The translations under genes were made by a program, and so were the position numbers. Source: Corythucha ciliata (taxonomy: Eukaryota; Arthropoda; Insecta; Hemiptera; Tingidae). Taken from it: DNA of 64,000 bases. Below the pieces are notes generated by a model. That model did no database searches, was not told the origin of the DNA, and was given only the letters and a program-made list of their open reading frames with translations. Shown here piece by piece: positions 9,345 to 18,375 of the stretch (position 1 is its first letter; each line of letters begins with the position of its first letter). Where the stretch lies: positions 9,610,001 through 9,674,000 of the forward strand of contig CM075937.1 of NCBI GenBank assembly GCA_038030265.1. The letters are read 5' to 3'.

Positions 9345-11543
9345 TTAGTGAGCTTCTTCTGTCGGTAAGGGAATTAATCGGTGAACAGGTCGAATCAGCG
9401 TGGTCGTCTGAGTTTTAATCTTCGCCACTCGAGTGACTCCGTCGGGTCCGGGGTAAGTTTCAATGATCCGGGCCATGGTCCACTGCTGAGGAGGAGAATC
9501 TTTTTCTTGAAGGACGACTACTGTTCCTACCGGTAAAGGCGTTGCTTGAGTCCACCACTTAGAGCGAGGCAGGAGAGTTTGAAGATATTCTACGCTCCAA
9601 CGCTTCCAAAAGTGGCGTACACAAGAGGAAAGTAATTCCCACCGAGAGTTGAGAGGGAATGACAGTGCTTCACCGTCGGGACGAGTCAAAAGTGCTTGCC
9701 CAATGAGGAAATGTCCTGGAGTAAGGTAATCGATATTATCATTAGGGTCAGCAGAGAGGCTGCATAAAGGCCTGGAATTTAAAATTGCCTCGATCCTGGT
9801 GAGCAACGATGAAAACTCTTCGAATGTCAATGCCTGCTCACCGATGACGCGAATCAGATGGTGCTTGGCGGACTTGACTACAGCTTCCCACAACCCTCCG
9901 AAATGAGGTGAAGCCGGAGGAATGAAGGTCCAAATTATGTTACGGGACGAAAGGTGATCCGAAATAGTATCCTGATGCTGTGCGAGAAAATCATGAATTT
10001 CTTTGATCCGCCGGGCGGCTCCGACGAAATTAGTTCCCCGGTCACTGTGAATACAGCGAGGAAGGCCCCGACGAGCAATAAACCTATCTAGTGCAGCAAG
10101 AAAGGCAGAGGTGGAAAGTTCTGTTACGAGTTCAATATGGACTGCCTTAGTGGCCTTACAGACAAAAAAACTAATCGAACACTTAAATTTTCGCGAATTC
10201 CGTCGTTTGGATTCCTTGTAGAGGAAAGGACCACCGTAGTCTACACCCACCTCGAGAAACGCCCGGGACTGGTTTACGCGCGTGGAAGGGAGTGGCGCCA
10301 TCAACGGACTTTGGGGCTTAGCCTTGAATCTATAACAGGTAACGCACTGAAAGGCCCTTGATCTGACCAATTGACGAAGAGAGACGATCCAGAAACGTCG
10401 CTGGATGAAACTTTGAACAAGTTGGATACCTCCATGAAGTGTATACGTGTGAAAATGATCGACGATCAAATTGGCTAAATGGGAGTTTTTTGGAATTAAA
10501 ATGGGGTGTTTACCCGAGTAAGGTAAAGATGAATTTGTCAGACGACCGCCTACTCTAATGAGACCATCGGTAGACTTGAAGGGGTTCAAATGCTTGAAGG
10601 AACTGACGTCAGGACGATCCTTTTGCAAGGAGTCTATCAAATCTGGAAATTGTTCAACCTGGAGCATTTTAATGTAAGTGGAAAGCGCATCGTTGATCTC
10701 AGATGTTTGAAGAGCGCCACTTGGTAATTCCGCCCATGACCCTTTGGAGATTTTAGCTTTGAGTCGTCGAACGAATCGGAGAATCCACGCTGTCACGCGT
10801 TGTAGTTTGATGAACGATGAATTTCTGTTGAGTTGGTCAAGCAGTTCGTTACGGTCACTGTGAATTGCGAGAGTGTGCGTCTTTCTTTCAGGGACGTCAG
10901 AATTGTGCTCCAAATCGAGGATAGGCCATTCTGAAACTGGCAGTGTGAGAAAGTCGGGACCCTTCCAGTAAAGAGAATGTTCTAATAATTGGGCTGGAGA
11001 CAGACCTCTAGAAACACAATCGGCTGGATTGGAACTCGAAGCTATGTAAGACCACCACGCGGGTTGCGTGTGTTCCAAGATTTGTACCACCCGATTGGCG
11101 ACAAACGGTTTTAGGACGTATGGAGGAGTTTGTAGCCACCAAAGGACGTTTTTAGAGTCGGAAAAACACGTTACTTTCCCCACACGGCTTTTTTTTCTGA
11201 ATGCGCGCAGGGCATGGAGAACCTTTGCAGTGAGTAGCGCGGCACAAAGTTCGAGACGAGGAATGCTGATGGTTTTCAGAGGCGCTACCTTACTTTTACT
11301 CTTTAAAATATGAGCAACCCTTTCCCCGTGAGAATTTTCGACTATAAAATAAACGACACAACCGTATCCTCTTTCCGACGCGTCCGCAAATGCCGCCAAG
11401 GAACAAGATGAAGTTTCCGAGTAGGAGATAAAACGAGGAATTGAAACTTCTTGTAAACGAGGGAATTCATCAAGAAATTTCGTCCACTCCTTTTGAAATG
11501 GAGAAGGCAATGGATCATCCCAGTCCAGTTTTTGCAACCACAA
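9345..11543 (-). CDS. BEL/Pao pol: RNase H and integrase part
   Basis: A 732-residue open frame. Near the N-terminus is a BEL-type RNase H (AAFADASERGYGCVVYF, then SIPRLELCAALL and CFSDSKNVLWWL, supplying the D, E and D residues). The integrase follows: an H2C2 finger (DHFHTYTLHGG ... CVTC), then the core with D in VGVDYGGPF, D in HSDRGTNFVG and E in HFGGLWEAVV. The C-terminus has the DUF5641-like domain seen in BEL/Pao (ending IRPVHRLIPLP). All catalytic residues I can locate are present. It is not an independent gene: a frameshift near 11540 separates it from the reverse transcriptase, with which it should form one polyprotein. The annotated start is only the first Met in this frame. Confidence 0.9.
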   Translation of the reverse strand: MWLQKLDWDDPLPSPFQKEWTKFLDEFPRLQEVSIPRFISYSETSSCSLAAFADASERGYGCVVYFIVENSHGERVAHILKSKSKVAPLKTISIPRLELCAALLTAKVLHALRAFRKKSRVGKVTCFSDSKNVLWWLQTPPYVLKPFVANRVVQILEHTQPAWWSYIASSSNPADCVSRGLSPAQLLEHSLYWKGPDFLTLPVSEWPILDLEHNSDVPERKTHTLAIHSDRNELLDQLNRNSSFIKLQRVTAWILRFVRRLKAKISKGSWAELPSGALQTSEINDALSTYIKMLQVEQFPDLIDSLQKDRPDVSSFKHLNPFKSTDGLIRVGGRLTNSSLPYSGKHPILIPKNSHLANLIVDHFHTYTLHGGIQLVQSFIQRRFWIVSLRQLVRSRAFQCVTCYRFKAKPQSPLMAPLPSTRVNQSRAFLEVGVDYGGPFLYKESKRRNSRKFKCSISFFVCKATKAVHIELVTELSTSAFLAALDRFIARRGLPRCIHSDRGTNFVGAARRIKEIHDFLAQHQDTISDHLSSRNIIWTFIPPASPHFGGLWEAVVKSAKHHLIRVIGEQALTFEEFSSLLTRIEAILNSRPLCSLSADPNDNIDYLTPGHFLIGQALLTRPDGEALSFPLNSRWELLSSCVRHFWKRWSVEYLQTLLPRSKWWTQATPLPVGTVVVLQEKDSPPQQWTMARIIETYPGPDGVTRVAKIKTQTTTLIRPVHRLIPLPTEEAH

Positions 11544-12843
11544 GCGATGCAGAAGAGATTTTATCCAGAAAGGTAACTGGACTTAAATATCCATTGACAT
11601 CGAAAATTCGAGCGACGACTGACAAAATGGAACGTTTAGTGAAGCCTGAATGATATATGTCTACTTTGTAGCTCAGGCTGTCCGAAATTGGATTCCACTG
11701 AAGACCCAAGAGTTGGAACGACGATGAGGAGTCGAAGGATAGCGGTTGGTCCCGTTGAACTTCGGAAATGGTGCTCAAAACAGTGGAATTGTTACTGGCG
11801 AATTTATGAAGAATGAAACCTCCGAGGCAAAAAAGTTGATTGAGCTCCTCACAAAGCTGAATGGCTTGTTCTGTCGAAAACGCTCCTGAAACGAGGTTAT
11901 CGACATAAATATCGGAGTTGCAACGCGAGACCTGCGTGAATTGAGAACCATATCTCGAAAAAAGTTCAATAAGAACCCTTTGAGCCAGGAAAGGGGAGCT
12001 TTTCAATCCGAACGGCAAAGTAGTCAGTTCGTATTCATCGACAGGAAGTGAGGTATCGAACCTCCAAAGAAAATGAACAAATTTCCGGTCTTCGGGAGAA
12101 AGACGAATGGAACGAAACATCTGTTTCACATCACAGGAAATTGCGACCGGAAATAAACGAAAGTTGTCGATGATTTGACCTATGTCTGGTTGAAGAGGCT
12201 TGCCCGGTAGGAGTAAATCGTTGAGTGAACTAAATCCGTCGGCATGTTCGGAACCATTGAAAACGATACGAAGTGAAGTTGTGGAGTTTGGCTTTGATAC
12301 TCCGTGGTGAGTCATCAAATAATGGACATTGCATTCTGTGCGAGACACGTGATCAGCAGCGATGTAGTCCTGCATTTGAGCACTATACAGTGTTTGATAA
12401 TCAGAGTCTCGGGAGAAACGTCTCTCTAACGTGTGTAAGCGGTTCAACGCATACTTTTTCGTTGGGTGTAACTGTAGAGAAACATCAGTTCGAAAAGGTA
12501 AGGACACTACGAACCGCCCTTGGTCGTCCTGTTGAACATGATCCTTGAAGTGTTGTTCGCAAAAGGCATAACTAGGATCCTCGGGAATTTTCACTTCGAC
12601 TTCCTCAGTTTCCCAGAATCGTTTGATGTCTTCGTGGATATGCTCCACCGAAAGAAAGGATTGAATTTCCGGAGGGCTCTCCTCAGAATCAGCTTCCCCG
12701 AAAATGACCCATCCCAAAGCAGTGAGAATGGCCGATGGTAGTCCCTTAATGAAGAGAGGTGATTCACCTAAAATGTCTGCATAAAACTGCGCCCCAACGA
12801 GTAAATCGATCGGTCCCGGAACGTGAAATTCTGGATCCGCCAA
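11515..12843 (-). CDS. BEL/Pao pol: reverse transcriptase part
   Basis: A 442-residue open frame. The N-terminus (PGPIDLLVGAQFYADIL) is the end of the BEL protease/linker region. The reverse transcriptase follows with RIVFNGSEH, SCDVKQMFRSIRL (first catalytic Asp), TLPFGLKSSPFLAQRVL and the active-site box reading YVDN. The usual BEL/Pao box is YVDD, so the second Asp is replaced by Asn, which should weaken or abolish polymerase activity. The frame ends by frameshift and overlaps the RNase H/integrase frame by about 30 bp. The upstream join to the protease frame also needs a frameshift, near 12850. Confidence 0.9.
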   Translation of the reverse strand: MADPEFHVPGPIDLLVGAQFYADILGESPLFIKGLPSAILTALGWVIFGEADSEESPPEIQSFLSVEHIHEDIKRFWETEEVEVKIPEDPSYAFCEQHFKDHVQQDDQGRFVVSLPFRTDVSLQLHPTKKYALNRLHTLERRFSRDSDYQTLYSAQMQDYIAADHVSRTECNVHYLMTHHGVSKPNSTTSLRIVFNGSEHADGFSSLNDLLLPGKPLQPDIGQIIDNFRLFPVAISCDVKQMFRSIRLSPEDRKFVHFLWRFDTSLPVDEYELTTLPFGLKSSPFLAQRVLIELFSRYGSQFTQVSRCNSDIYVDNLVSGAFSTEQAIQLCEELNQLFCLGGFILHKFASNNSTVLSTISEVQRDQPLSFDSSSSFQLLGLQWNPISDSLSYKVDIYHSGFTKRSILSVVARIFDVNGYLSPVTFLDKISSASLVVAKTGLG

Positions 12844-13439
12844 CGAAAGCGAGGAAAAACGAAGAGCAATTTCCCTAGAACTGGCACGGAAGGGACTAAA
12901 GAGACAATATTAGGTAGGATTCTGGCCGAAAGTGACCAGGTTTTGGTCGAATTGGTGAAGGGACAAAGGGTGCACTCTATTTCGTGCTGAGACGTGGGTA
13001 AGCGTGTGTTACCAACACCAGAAACAGTAGAGGTTGTGTGGCGTCGAGGTAGCTTCAATCGATTGGCAAGTTTATGCGTAATGAAATTTGACTGTGATCC
13101 CGTATCAATCAGTAACCGACAAGTGATCCAGTCACCGGAATGTGATCGAATCTTCGCGAGAGCGGTGCTCAAAAGAACATTTGGATTAGAAGTTAGACGA
13201 GCGGCTAAAGAGAGTTCTTCTGAGTTCTCATTTTTTGATTCCGAGATAACGGTTGGAGAACGTGAAGAGGAAGAGGGGGGAGCCACATCCAATGGGGTAG
13301 GAACGGACGAAATTGAACTGCTAGTCGAGCCCTCATTTGAAGGATGCAGAAGTGTGTTGTGCCTTGTGCTGTGACACATGCGACAGGAACCGCGACTGGA
13401 ACAGTCTGATGGACTGTGGGCTCCTCCACAGAAAAACAC
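12768..13439 (-). CDS. BEL/Pao zinc knuckle and aspartic protease part
   Basis: It starts with two close cysteine motifs (FFCGGAHSPSDC and CRMCHSTRHNTLLH), the BEL nucleocapsid-type knuckles. A Ser/Thr-rich linker follows, then a DUF1758-like retropepsin with the active-site LLIDTGSQSNFI at about residues 108-119. The last 25 or so residues are out-of-frame noise after the frameshift; the true continuation is the frame starting at 12843. Confidence 0.8.
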   Translation of the reverse strand: MFFCGGAHSPSDCSSRGSCRMCHSTRHNTLLHPSNEGSTSSSISSVPTPLDVAPPSSSSRSPTVISESKNENSEELSLAARLTSNPNVLLSTALAKIRSHSGDWITCRLLIDTGSQSNFITHKLANRLKLPRRHTTSTVSGVGNTRLPTSQHEIECTLCPFTNSTKTWSLSARILPNIVSLVPSVPVLGKLLFVFPRFRWRIQNFTFRDRSIYSLGRSFMQTF

Positions 13440-13831
13440 CGCCTAAATTTTTTGAGAAGTTCATATCGACCACTGACAGTTGACTTTAAAAATGAAGAAC
13501 ACTGAAGAATGCGATGCGGTTTCTTACAAATCGGACAACCACCAGCGGATTTAACGGGTAACGACGAAGCAGGTTTATCGTTTTGAACACTGAATGTCTT
13601 ACTCGACCATGGTGACACCTTTCCCACCTTTGAATTGCTGTCAGAACACAAATCCGATACGCGGATTTGTGTCTTTATGGAATCGCATAATTCAGTAAAT
13701 TTAGGAAATTCACTATCATTATACTTTGACTCGAACAGTTTACGTGTTTTCTGATCAATAACTCTGATGCTGAGATGTACCATAAAGAAGTCCATTAGAT
13801 CCGGCCGGTTTGACTTACTTTGAAATATCAA
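13436..13831 (-). CDS. BEL/Pao gag C-terminal part
   Basis: This frame continues the gag region after a frameshift near 13830: PDLMDFFMVHLSIRVIDQKT resembles the capsid-like end of BEL gag. A Ser-rich linker and a first cysteine/histidine knuckle (CPICKKPHRILQC, CX2CX3HX4C) follow. After about 13436 the true continuation moves to the zinc knuckle/protease frame; the open frame itself runs on to 13205 without meaning. Confidence 0.75.
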
Positions 13832-14585
13832 GAAAGTTGTCTTGAAAAGAGTCCAAAAAGGAGCGTAAATTTGAAGAACTGTTCGACGTGAAGGGCTTAA
13901 AATCGAGAATTTTATTTAAATAGAAGGAAGCGACGATTCGCTGGTTAGTATATCTATCAATCACTTTCGAGTAGGCTAAGGAATAATTTTCCTCCTTGAA
14001 TTCTAACGAGCCGATGACTTTAGCCGCCTGACCAGTGAGAAGCGTTCGTAAATAGGAAAATTTTTCAATGTCCGTTAGGGGTGAATCATGAATCAAACTG
14101 TTAAATAGAGCAATAAACGTAGGAAATTCTGTAATTTGTCCAGAAAATTCTTGAATGTTAATAGCGGGCAATTTAAACCGAGCACCTAATTGGTTGGCTA
14201 AATTAACTGAACTTCCCGGAACGTTCCTTTCTGCTTCGGATCTGGCCCTTTGCTCTTGTGTTAACCGTTCGTCTTGAATTTGCGTTGCCCGCGCCTTGAC
14301 GGAAAAGTACATGTCTTCAAAAGCATCGCAAATTGCTTTTACGTTAGTTTTGTCGCCCTCGGGAACATTTAAAGAAATTTCAATTTCCTGGATGGCGTTC
14401 AGCGTTTGATCCAAGTCTGTGAATGTAGCTTCTAGATTGAATGCACGTTGCAGAAATACATCTGTCTGATGTGGGAGATTCTTTATTAAGTCGAATGCAA
14501 CCTGCGCGCGTGAAAATAATATTTCTTTTCTACTTTGCAAAACACCCAACTTGTCTGCTTGAGTGAGTGGCATCTTTGATAACAT
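13815..14585 (-). CDS. BEL/Pao gag N-terminal part
   Basis: A 256-residue open frame. The likely native start is the Met at 14573 (MPLTQADKL); the Met at 14585 lies on gypsy-derived sequence. The region around LPAINIQEFSGQITEFPTF and DIEKFSYLRTLLTGQAAKVI is the DUF1759-like gag domain of BEL/Pao elements. The frame breaks near 13830 and continues in the next frame. No LTR or leader lies upstream, so it has no promoter of its own; transcription could only come from the gypsy 5' LTR. Confidence 0.85.
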   Translation of the reverse strand: MLSKMPLTQADKLGVLQSRKEILFSRAQVAFDLIKNLPHQTDVFLQRAFNLEATFTDLDQTLNAIQEIEISLNVPEGDKTNVKAICDAFEDMYFSVKARATQIQDERLTQEQRARSEAERNVPGSSVNLANQLGARFKLPAINIQEFSGQITEFPTFIALFNSLIHDSPLTDIEKFSYLRTLLTGQAAKVIGSLEFKEENYSLAYSKVIDRYTNQRIVASFYLNKILDFKPFTSNSSSNLRSFLDSFQDNFLDISK

Positions 14586-15280
14586 TTCTTTACCTGTCCA
14601 GTTTTGTTTGATTGTTCGACTGAGCTTCTGGTTTCTTCGATTGAAGCATTTCTTGTTCCTCTCACTTGATCTTGCTGCTCTTCGATAGTTTCAGAAAGAC
14701 GGATTTTCTCTATGGCCTCATCCAAGGAGAGTCTGTCTTGCAACTGTAAGCGACTCGACAAATCCCTGTTGCCAAGGCCGGTGACCAATTTTAGCAGGAG
14801 CATGTCCTTTCCGAAAGTACAAGCATCGCACTTCCACTGGCATTTTTCTGCAAGAGAAAATAGACAATTAATGTACGAACTTGCAGATTCACCCTGTAAT
14901 TGGTTCCTCTGAAGAAATTTCGCTCTTTCGTAAAAAAGATTCACTCTGACGGAGAAATATTCATCCAATTTCATTTCAACAGCGTCGTAAGTCTCTCTTT
15001 TCTCCGGTGGAAGTCCCAACGAGGTGAGAAGGTCGTCCCCTTCATCACCGAGGCTGTACACAAGCATGTTAATTTGCTGGACTTCACGTCGTTCTGAGAG
15101 TCCCGACGCGCAACGAAACGACTCAAATCTTCGAATCCACCGCGACCATTTTGAAGGTTCGCGTAGATCGAAGAATTCCGGCGGAGTTATTTGAAAAGAA
15201 CTGGATGCTGCTAATTCACTATCTGAACGCGAACACTTTCCGATCGCGTCGGCTAGCGTGGAAATTAATTATTCGCTCAT
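14583..15280 (-). pseudogene. Gypsy-type gag with early stop, cut at zinc knuckle
   Basis: The Met at 15278-15280 opens a frame that meets a stop codon (TAA, 15269-15271) at codon 4. It then stays open through PPEFFDLREPSKWSRWIRRFE, ERAKFLQRNQLQGESASSYI and LAEKCQWKCDACTFGKDMLL, a standard gag of gypsy-type elements. It ends at GQVKKCY, probably the first residues of the CCHC knuckle, where BEL sequence begins (about 14583). An internal start at 15065-15067 gives the longest stop-free ORF. The sequence at the junction (ACAGGTAAAG) looks like a splice donor, probably by chance. Confidence 0.8.
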
Positions 15281-15285
15281 GGTTG

Positions 15286-15299
15286 TAGCGCTGCCACCA
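15286..15299 (-). promoter_or_regulatory. Primer binding site (putative)
   Basis: TGGTGGCAGCG lies directly after the 5' LTR on the minus strand and starts TGG as expected for pairing with a tRNA 3' CCA end. I could not name the tRNA. Confidence 0.5.
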
Positions 15300-15379
15300 T
15301 GTAAAGAATTTGACTCCTTTAAATCTCAAAACAAACTTCAAAATATTTTTATTATTTTTTTAAACACACATGCTCTACA
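15300..15379 (-). repeat. 5' LTR of gypsy-type element
   Basis: 80 bp, nearly identical to 7222-7301, TG...CA ends, adjoining target duplication 'gtatc' at 15380-15384. Confidence 0.85.
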
Positions 15380-15384
15380 GTATC

Positions 15385-15530
15385 TATGTTTAGCTTATAA
15401 TTAGCGTTTTTTCTCAATTTTTTCCGCGAATTAGCACCTTTCATCGCGAATTTGCGATTTTTATGAATTTGATTCGCAGTGAATTATCTTTGTTTTTTAA
15501 TATTTCAGACGCGATTTTTTGAAACTTTTT
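15385..15530 (+). repeat. Family D minisatellite fragment
   Basis: A few degenerate units ('ttttttctcaattttttccgcg', 'gcgaatttgcg') between the gypsy target duplication and the next transposon. It is the continuation of the 4831-7216 array. Confidence 0.75.
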
Positions 15531-15533
15531 TAA

Positions 15534-15586
15534 TAGTAGGGGAGCCCAAGAGGGGATTTCGGGATTTACTCGAGCGCGTCAGATTA
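15534..15586 (+). repeat. Left terminus and subterminal motif
   Basis: The terminal TAGTAGGGGAGCCC is followed at 15569-15586 by CTCGAGCGCGTCAGATTA. The same 18-bp word occurs inverted three times near the right end (complete at 21694-21711, partial at 21834-21849 and 21968-21982). It is a likely transposase-binding motif. Confidence 0.7.
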
Positions 15587-16081
15587 ACATACTGCGGATA
15601 CCTTGTACCTTAATAAATAGTTAACGTCTATCGAAAATCCTGACAGGAAATAGTGTGCTCTTTCCGAATCCATCACCAAAAGTTGCAAAAATTCAAATTG
15701 AATGCGGGTTTCTCGCCGTTAGTTTAAAAAAATTGTGTAAGCCTTAAAAATCGTTAGAAAAATCAAATCTCGGAGGGTTTTGATTTTCGGACTATGGTGT
15801 ACATGGTGATTTCGGTCACAATTGAGGCCTACTATCACCCAAAAATGTTTGTCACACTTATCCCCTTCCACCCTGTAGAACTTACATCGTTTCATAATTA
15901 GCCAAAAAAAAAAAAAATGCTGAGATAGTAAAAGTTTCCCTAAAAGCAATAAATAGTCATGAAATTGTCGAACGGTGCTGCTCCGAGGCATCAAACCGTC
16001 ACCTGTGACCAGCCATAACCACAGGTTGGAGACCCATGTTTTAATTTCATGGAATAATCATCTTTTTTTTAACATTTTCAG

Positions 16082-17016
16082 AGCGGGAGAATCCAACATT
16101 CAAGAAGACTTTGAGGATTTCAATAATTCTGTTAACACAGATGAGTCTGTCGCTTATCACAATTCAACGTCACAAATGTGTTTCATTTGCAAAAAACAAC
16201 GTTTACGGCGTCATGGTCGTGAAGTTCGCCTAGCTGCCAATAGATTAAAAACTATAGAGACTTTAAAAAACGCAGCCACGGAACAAAATGACTTACAGAT
16301 TTTGGAAAAGCTCAGTTCTTTCTCCGATGAGTCGAATATTCCTTATCATAAATTTTGCAAGGATGAATACTTACGAAAAATTTATAAAGAAGAAAATAGC
16401 GAATTTTTGGACAAAAAAAAAGGCTTCAAATACTGCGTGCACTATTCTTTGTGATATCGTGGAAGAAAGAGTGGTCAAGAATAATGAATGCCTATTTTTT
16501 GACCACATAAAAGAAGAATATCAAAAATTGCTAGAGCAGCAATGCAGTTTATTGCCTAATTCTATCACAATTTCTTCGTTCTCAGACCGTCACTTGCAAA
16601 GAAAATTAACGGAAACTTTTGACAAAAAGATAAAAATTATTTACGCAGAAAAAAAAAAGTTTCTTGCTCCATTTTCCGTCACTCTTTTGACGTACAAGGA
16701 TCTATTTAAAACAATGGCATTAAAAGAAACAATTCGTTCAGTTGCAACAAAACTTCGTGAAGAAATCCTTAACATAACCAGAAGAGAAATGCCTGAAAAT
16801 TTAAACGCAGAAGATTTGATATTAGGAGAATGCGATCACGTGCCAGAGCTTCTTTCTTGCTTTCTGGAATCATTCATTGGGGGTAATGTTTCTCATCTTT
16901 CCAAAAAAGCACGTGAAAATAGACAAAACAAGAACGAATTTTCCATTTTTTCCATTGGACAAGATTTGATTTACGCAGCTTCGGCCACAAAATTAAAACA
17001 TCTAAGCACGTTACCC
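16082..17016 (+). pseudogene. Academ-like protein, N-terminal zinc-binding part
   Basis: An acceptor site (polypyrimidine run and AG at 16080-16081) precedes this exon, so an upstream exon and intron are likely. The start contains CFICKKQR...RHGREVRLAANRL and later YHKFCKDEYLRKIY, a C-x2-C ... H-x3-C pattern typical of the family's N-terminal zinc-binding module. A one-base slip in the A-run near 16415-16423 moves the frame. The rest (to about 17016) is charged and helical without a motif I recognise, including EECD-type words such as LGECDHVPELLSCFLESF. A second frame change occurs at about 17015. Confidence 0.6.
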
Positions 17017-18375
17017 TAGGTCTGGCAGTCAAGAGCTTATGTAACAGCAAGAAAGTTGTTAACATACTTTCGAAATATGGACACTGTTGCTCTTACACAA
17101 CTCTAGAAGAGCTAGAGACTGAGCTGACATTTTCGACGATGAATAGTGATCACGTGTGTCCTGAAGATGTTCAACGTCACCCAGACTTGAATACTGGTGT
17201 CGCATTTGACAATTTCGATCGCTTCGTAGAGACCCTCAATGGCAAAGATACTTTGCATGATACAGTGGGAATAATTTTTCAGGATATCGTGCAGAATCCG
17301 GATCCGATGTCTGTGGAATCTTCTAGTCCTTCTGTACATGAAAATTCACCAATCGATGGGATTGTGCGTGGTAATTTCTCTGAATTAACCGCTACCACCA
17401 CAAAAACAACAAATCGGAAACGCAGGGCCTTTGAAGAAGTTACTTTTGAAATGCATCCATTTACGAAGAAATTAAAAATTACCACCAGGAATCAGTTAGA
17501 TATCTCAGAGTTTAATAAAGCTCCAGACAATTTGACTATGTCGAAACAGCTGGACGTTACATGGATGTTATTACATAAGTATAAAATATCAGATGTTCCA
17601 ATGTGGGTAGGATTTCATAGCAAGATTTCGATTGATGATTCACGAGTTCAAAAAGTTTCATATCTAACTCCGATAAATGATTCTCCTACCAACAATTCAA
17701 CTGTCTTGAAAACTCTAGAGTTGAGTCAGGATATTGCAAATGAATGTCAAGCCCCATACATCCAGATAACCTACGATCTAGCTATTGCTCGAATTAGTTA
17801 CTGTATTCAAGCTCAAGAATCTCCAAAATTCGACAATATTTTTATTCATTAGGGGGCATTTCATATTGAAATGGCTTATTTCAAGGCGATTGGCACGTTT
17901 ATTGAAGATTGTGGATTAACCAACATCATGACTGAATGTGAATTGATCGCTAATAGTTCAGTCCCAGGATTTATTGGCGGAAAAAAATACAACAGATGTA
18001 AACGGTTACATTCTCTCGTGGCATTGGCATTGCAACAGTTACATTTCGAAGCGTTTTTGGAAAACAAACAATTGTCGGTTGAGGACTCAGTGTTGGAATA
18101 TCTCTCTACTTTTTTGAGTCGTAAAGATGTCTCTCCACAAGTTAAGCATGCAGAAACACAACTTTTAATTCAATCTTATGCGGAATATACAGAAGATGCC
18201 CTAGACGGCAAGCATGGAAAAACGGCACAATTTTACGCGATGTACGTCAACTATGTAAATCTTTACCGTCTATTCATTAAAAGTATTCGAGAATTTAGAC
18301 TTGTACATATACCCTTGCGGAAATCGCCAGCTTATTCTTCTATTACAACCAGCCAAACTATAGTCGATGGCTTGT
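17017..18375 (+). pseudogene. Academ-like protein, central part with in-frame stop
   Basis: The frame reads VAFDNFDRFVETLNGKDTLHDT, a signature I associate with this transposon protein family. Later it reads ARISYCIQAQESPKFDNIFIH, an in-frame TAG at 17850-17852, then GAFHIEMAYFKAIGTFIEDCGL and GGKKYNRCKRLHSLVALALQ. The sequence on both sides of the TAG is family-like, so the stop is a nonsense mutation rather than the end of a gene. The conserved acidic residues (DNFD and the E/D of HIEMAYF) are candidates for the transposase centre; I cannot confirm this by eye. Confidence 0.6.

Larger units (their letters stand above)
8713..14583 (-). mobile_element. BEL/Pao retrotransposon lacking its 5' LTR
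   Basis: It encodes, in order on the minus strand, gag with a DUF1759-like region, zinc knuckles, a DUF1758-like aspartic protease, reverse transcriptase, RNase H, integrase and a DUF5641-like C-terminus: the full BEL/Pao layout. A probable 3' LTR (8713-9075) follows. There is no 5' LTR, primer site or leader: gypsy gag sequence runs to within a few bases of the BEL gag start (14573). The coding region is split over five frames by four frameshifts (near 13830, 13440, 12850 and 11540). Insertion into the gypsy element, then a deletion removing the gypsy PR-RT and the BEL 5' LTR, explains the arrangement; template switching is an alternative. Confidence 0.8.
7222..15379 (-). mobile_element. Ty3/gypsy-type LTR element hosting a BEL/Pao element
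   Basis: Two 80-bp terminal repeats (7222-7301 and 15300-15379) differ by only a base or two and start TG and end CA. They are flanked by the 5-bp duplication 'gtatc' (7217-7221 and 15380-15384). Reading on the minus strand: 5' LTR, primer-binding-site-like TGGTGGCAGCG, gag, then a foreign BEL/Pao block, then the element's own RNase H fragment, integrase, polypurine tract and 3' LTR. Protease and reverse transcriptase of the gypsy type are missing. LTRs of 80 bp are unusually short for this order. Near-identical LTRs suggest recent insertion, yet the coding part is broken. Confidence 0.85.

Noticed and set aside
14583..14600. ACAGGTAAAG at the gypsy/BEL junction as a functional splice donor
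   Set aside because: The word codes for normal gag residues before the zinc knuckle (GQVKKCY), which explains it without splicing.
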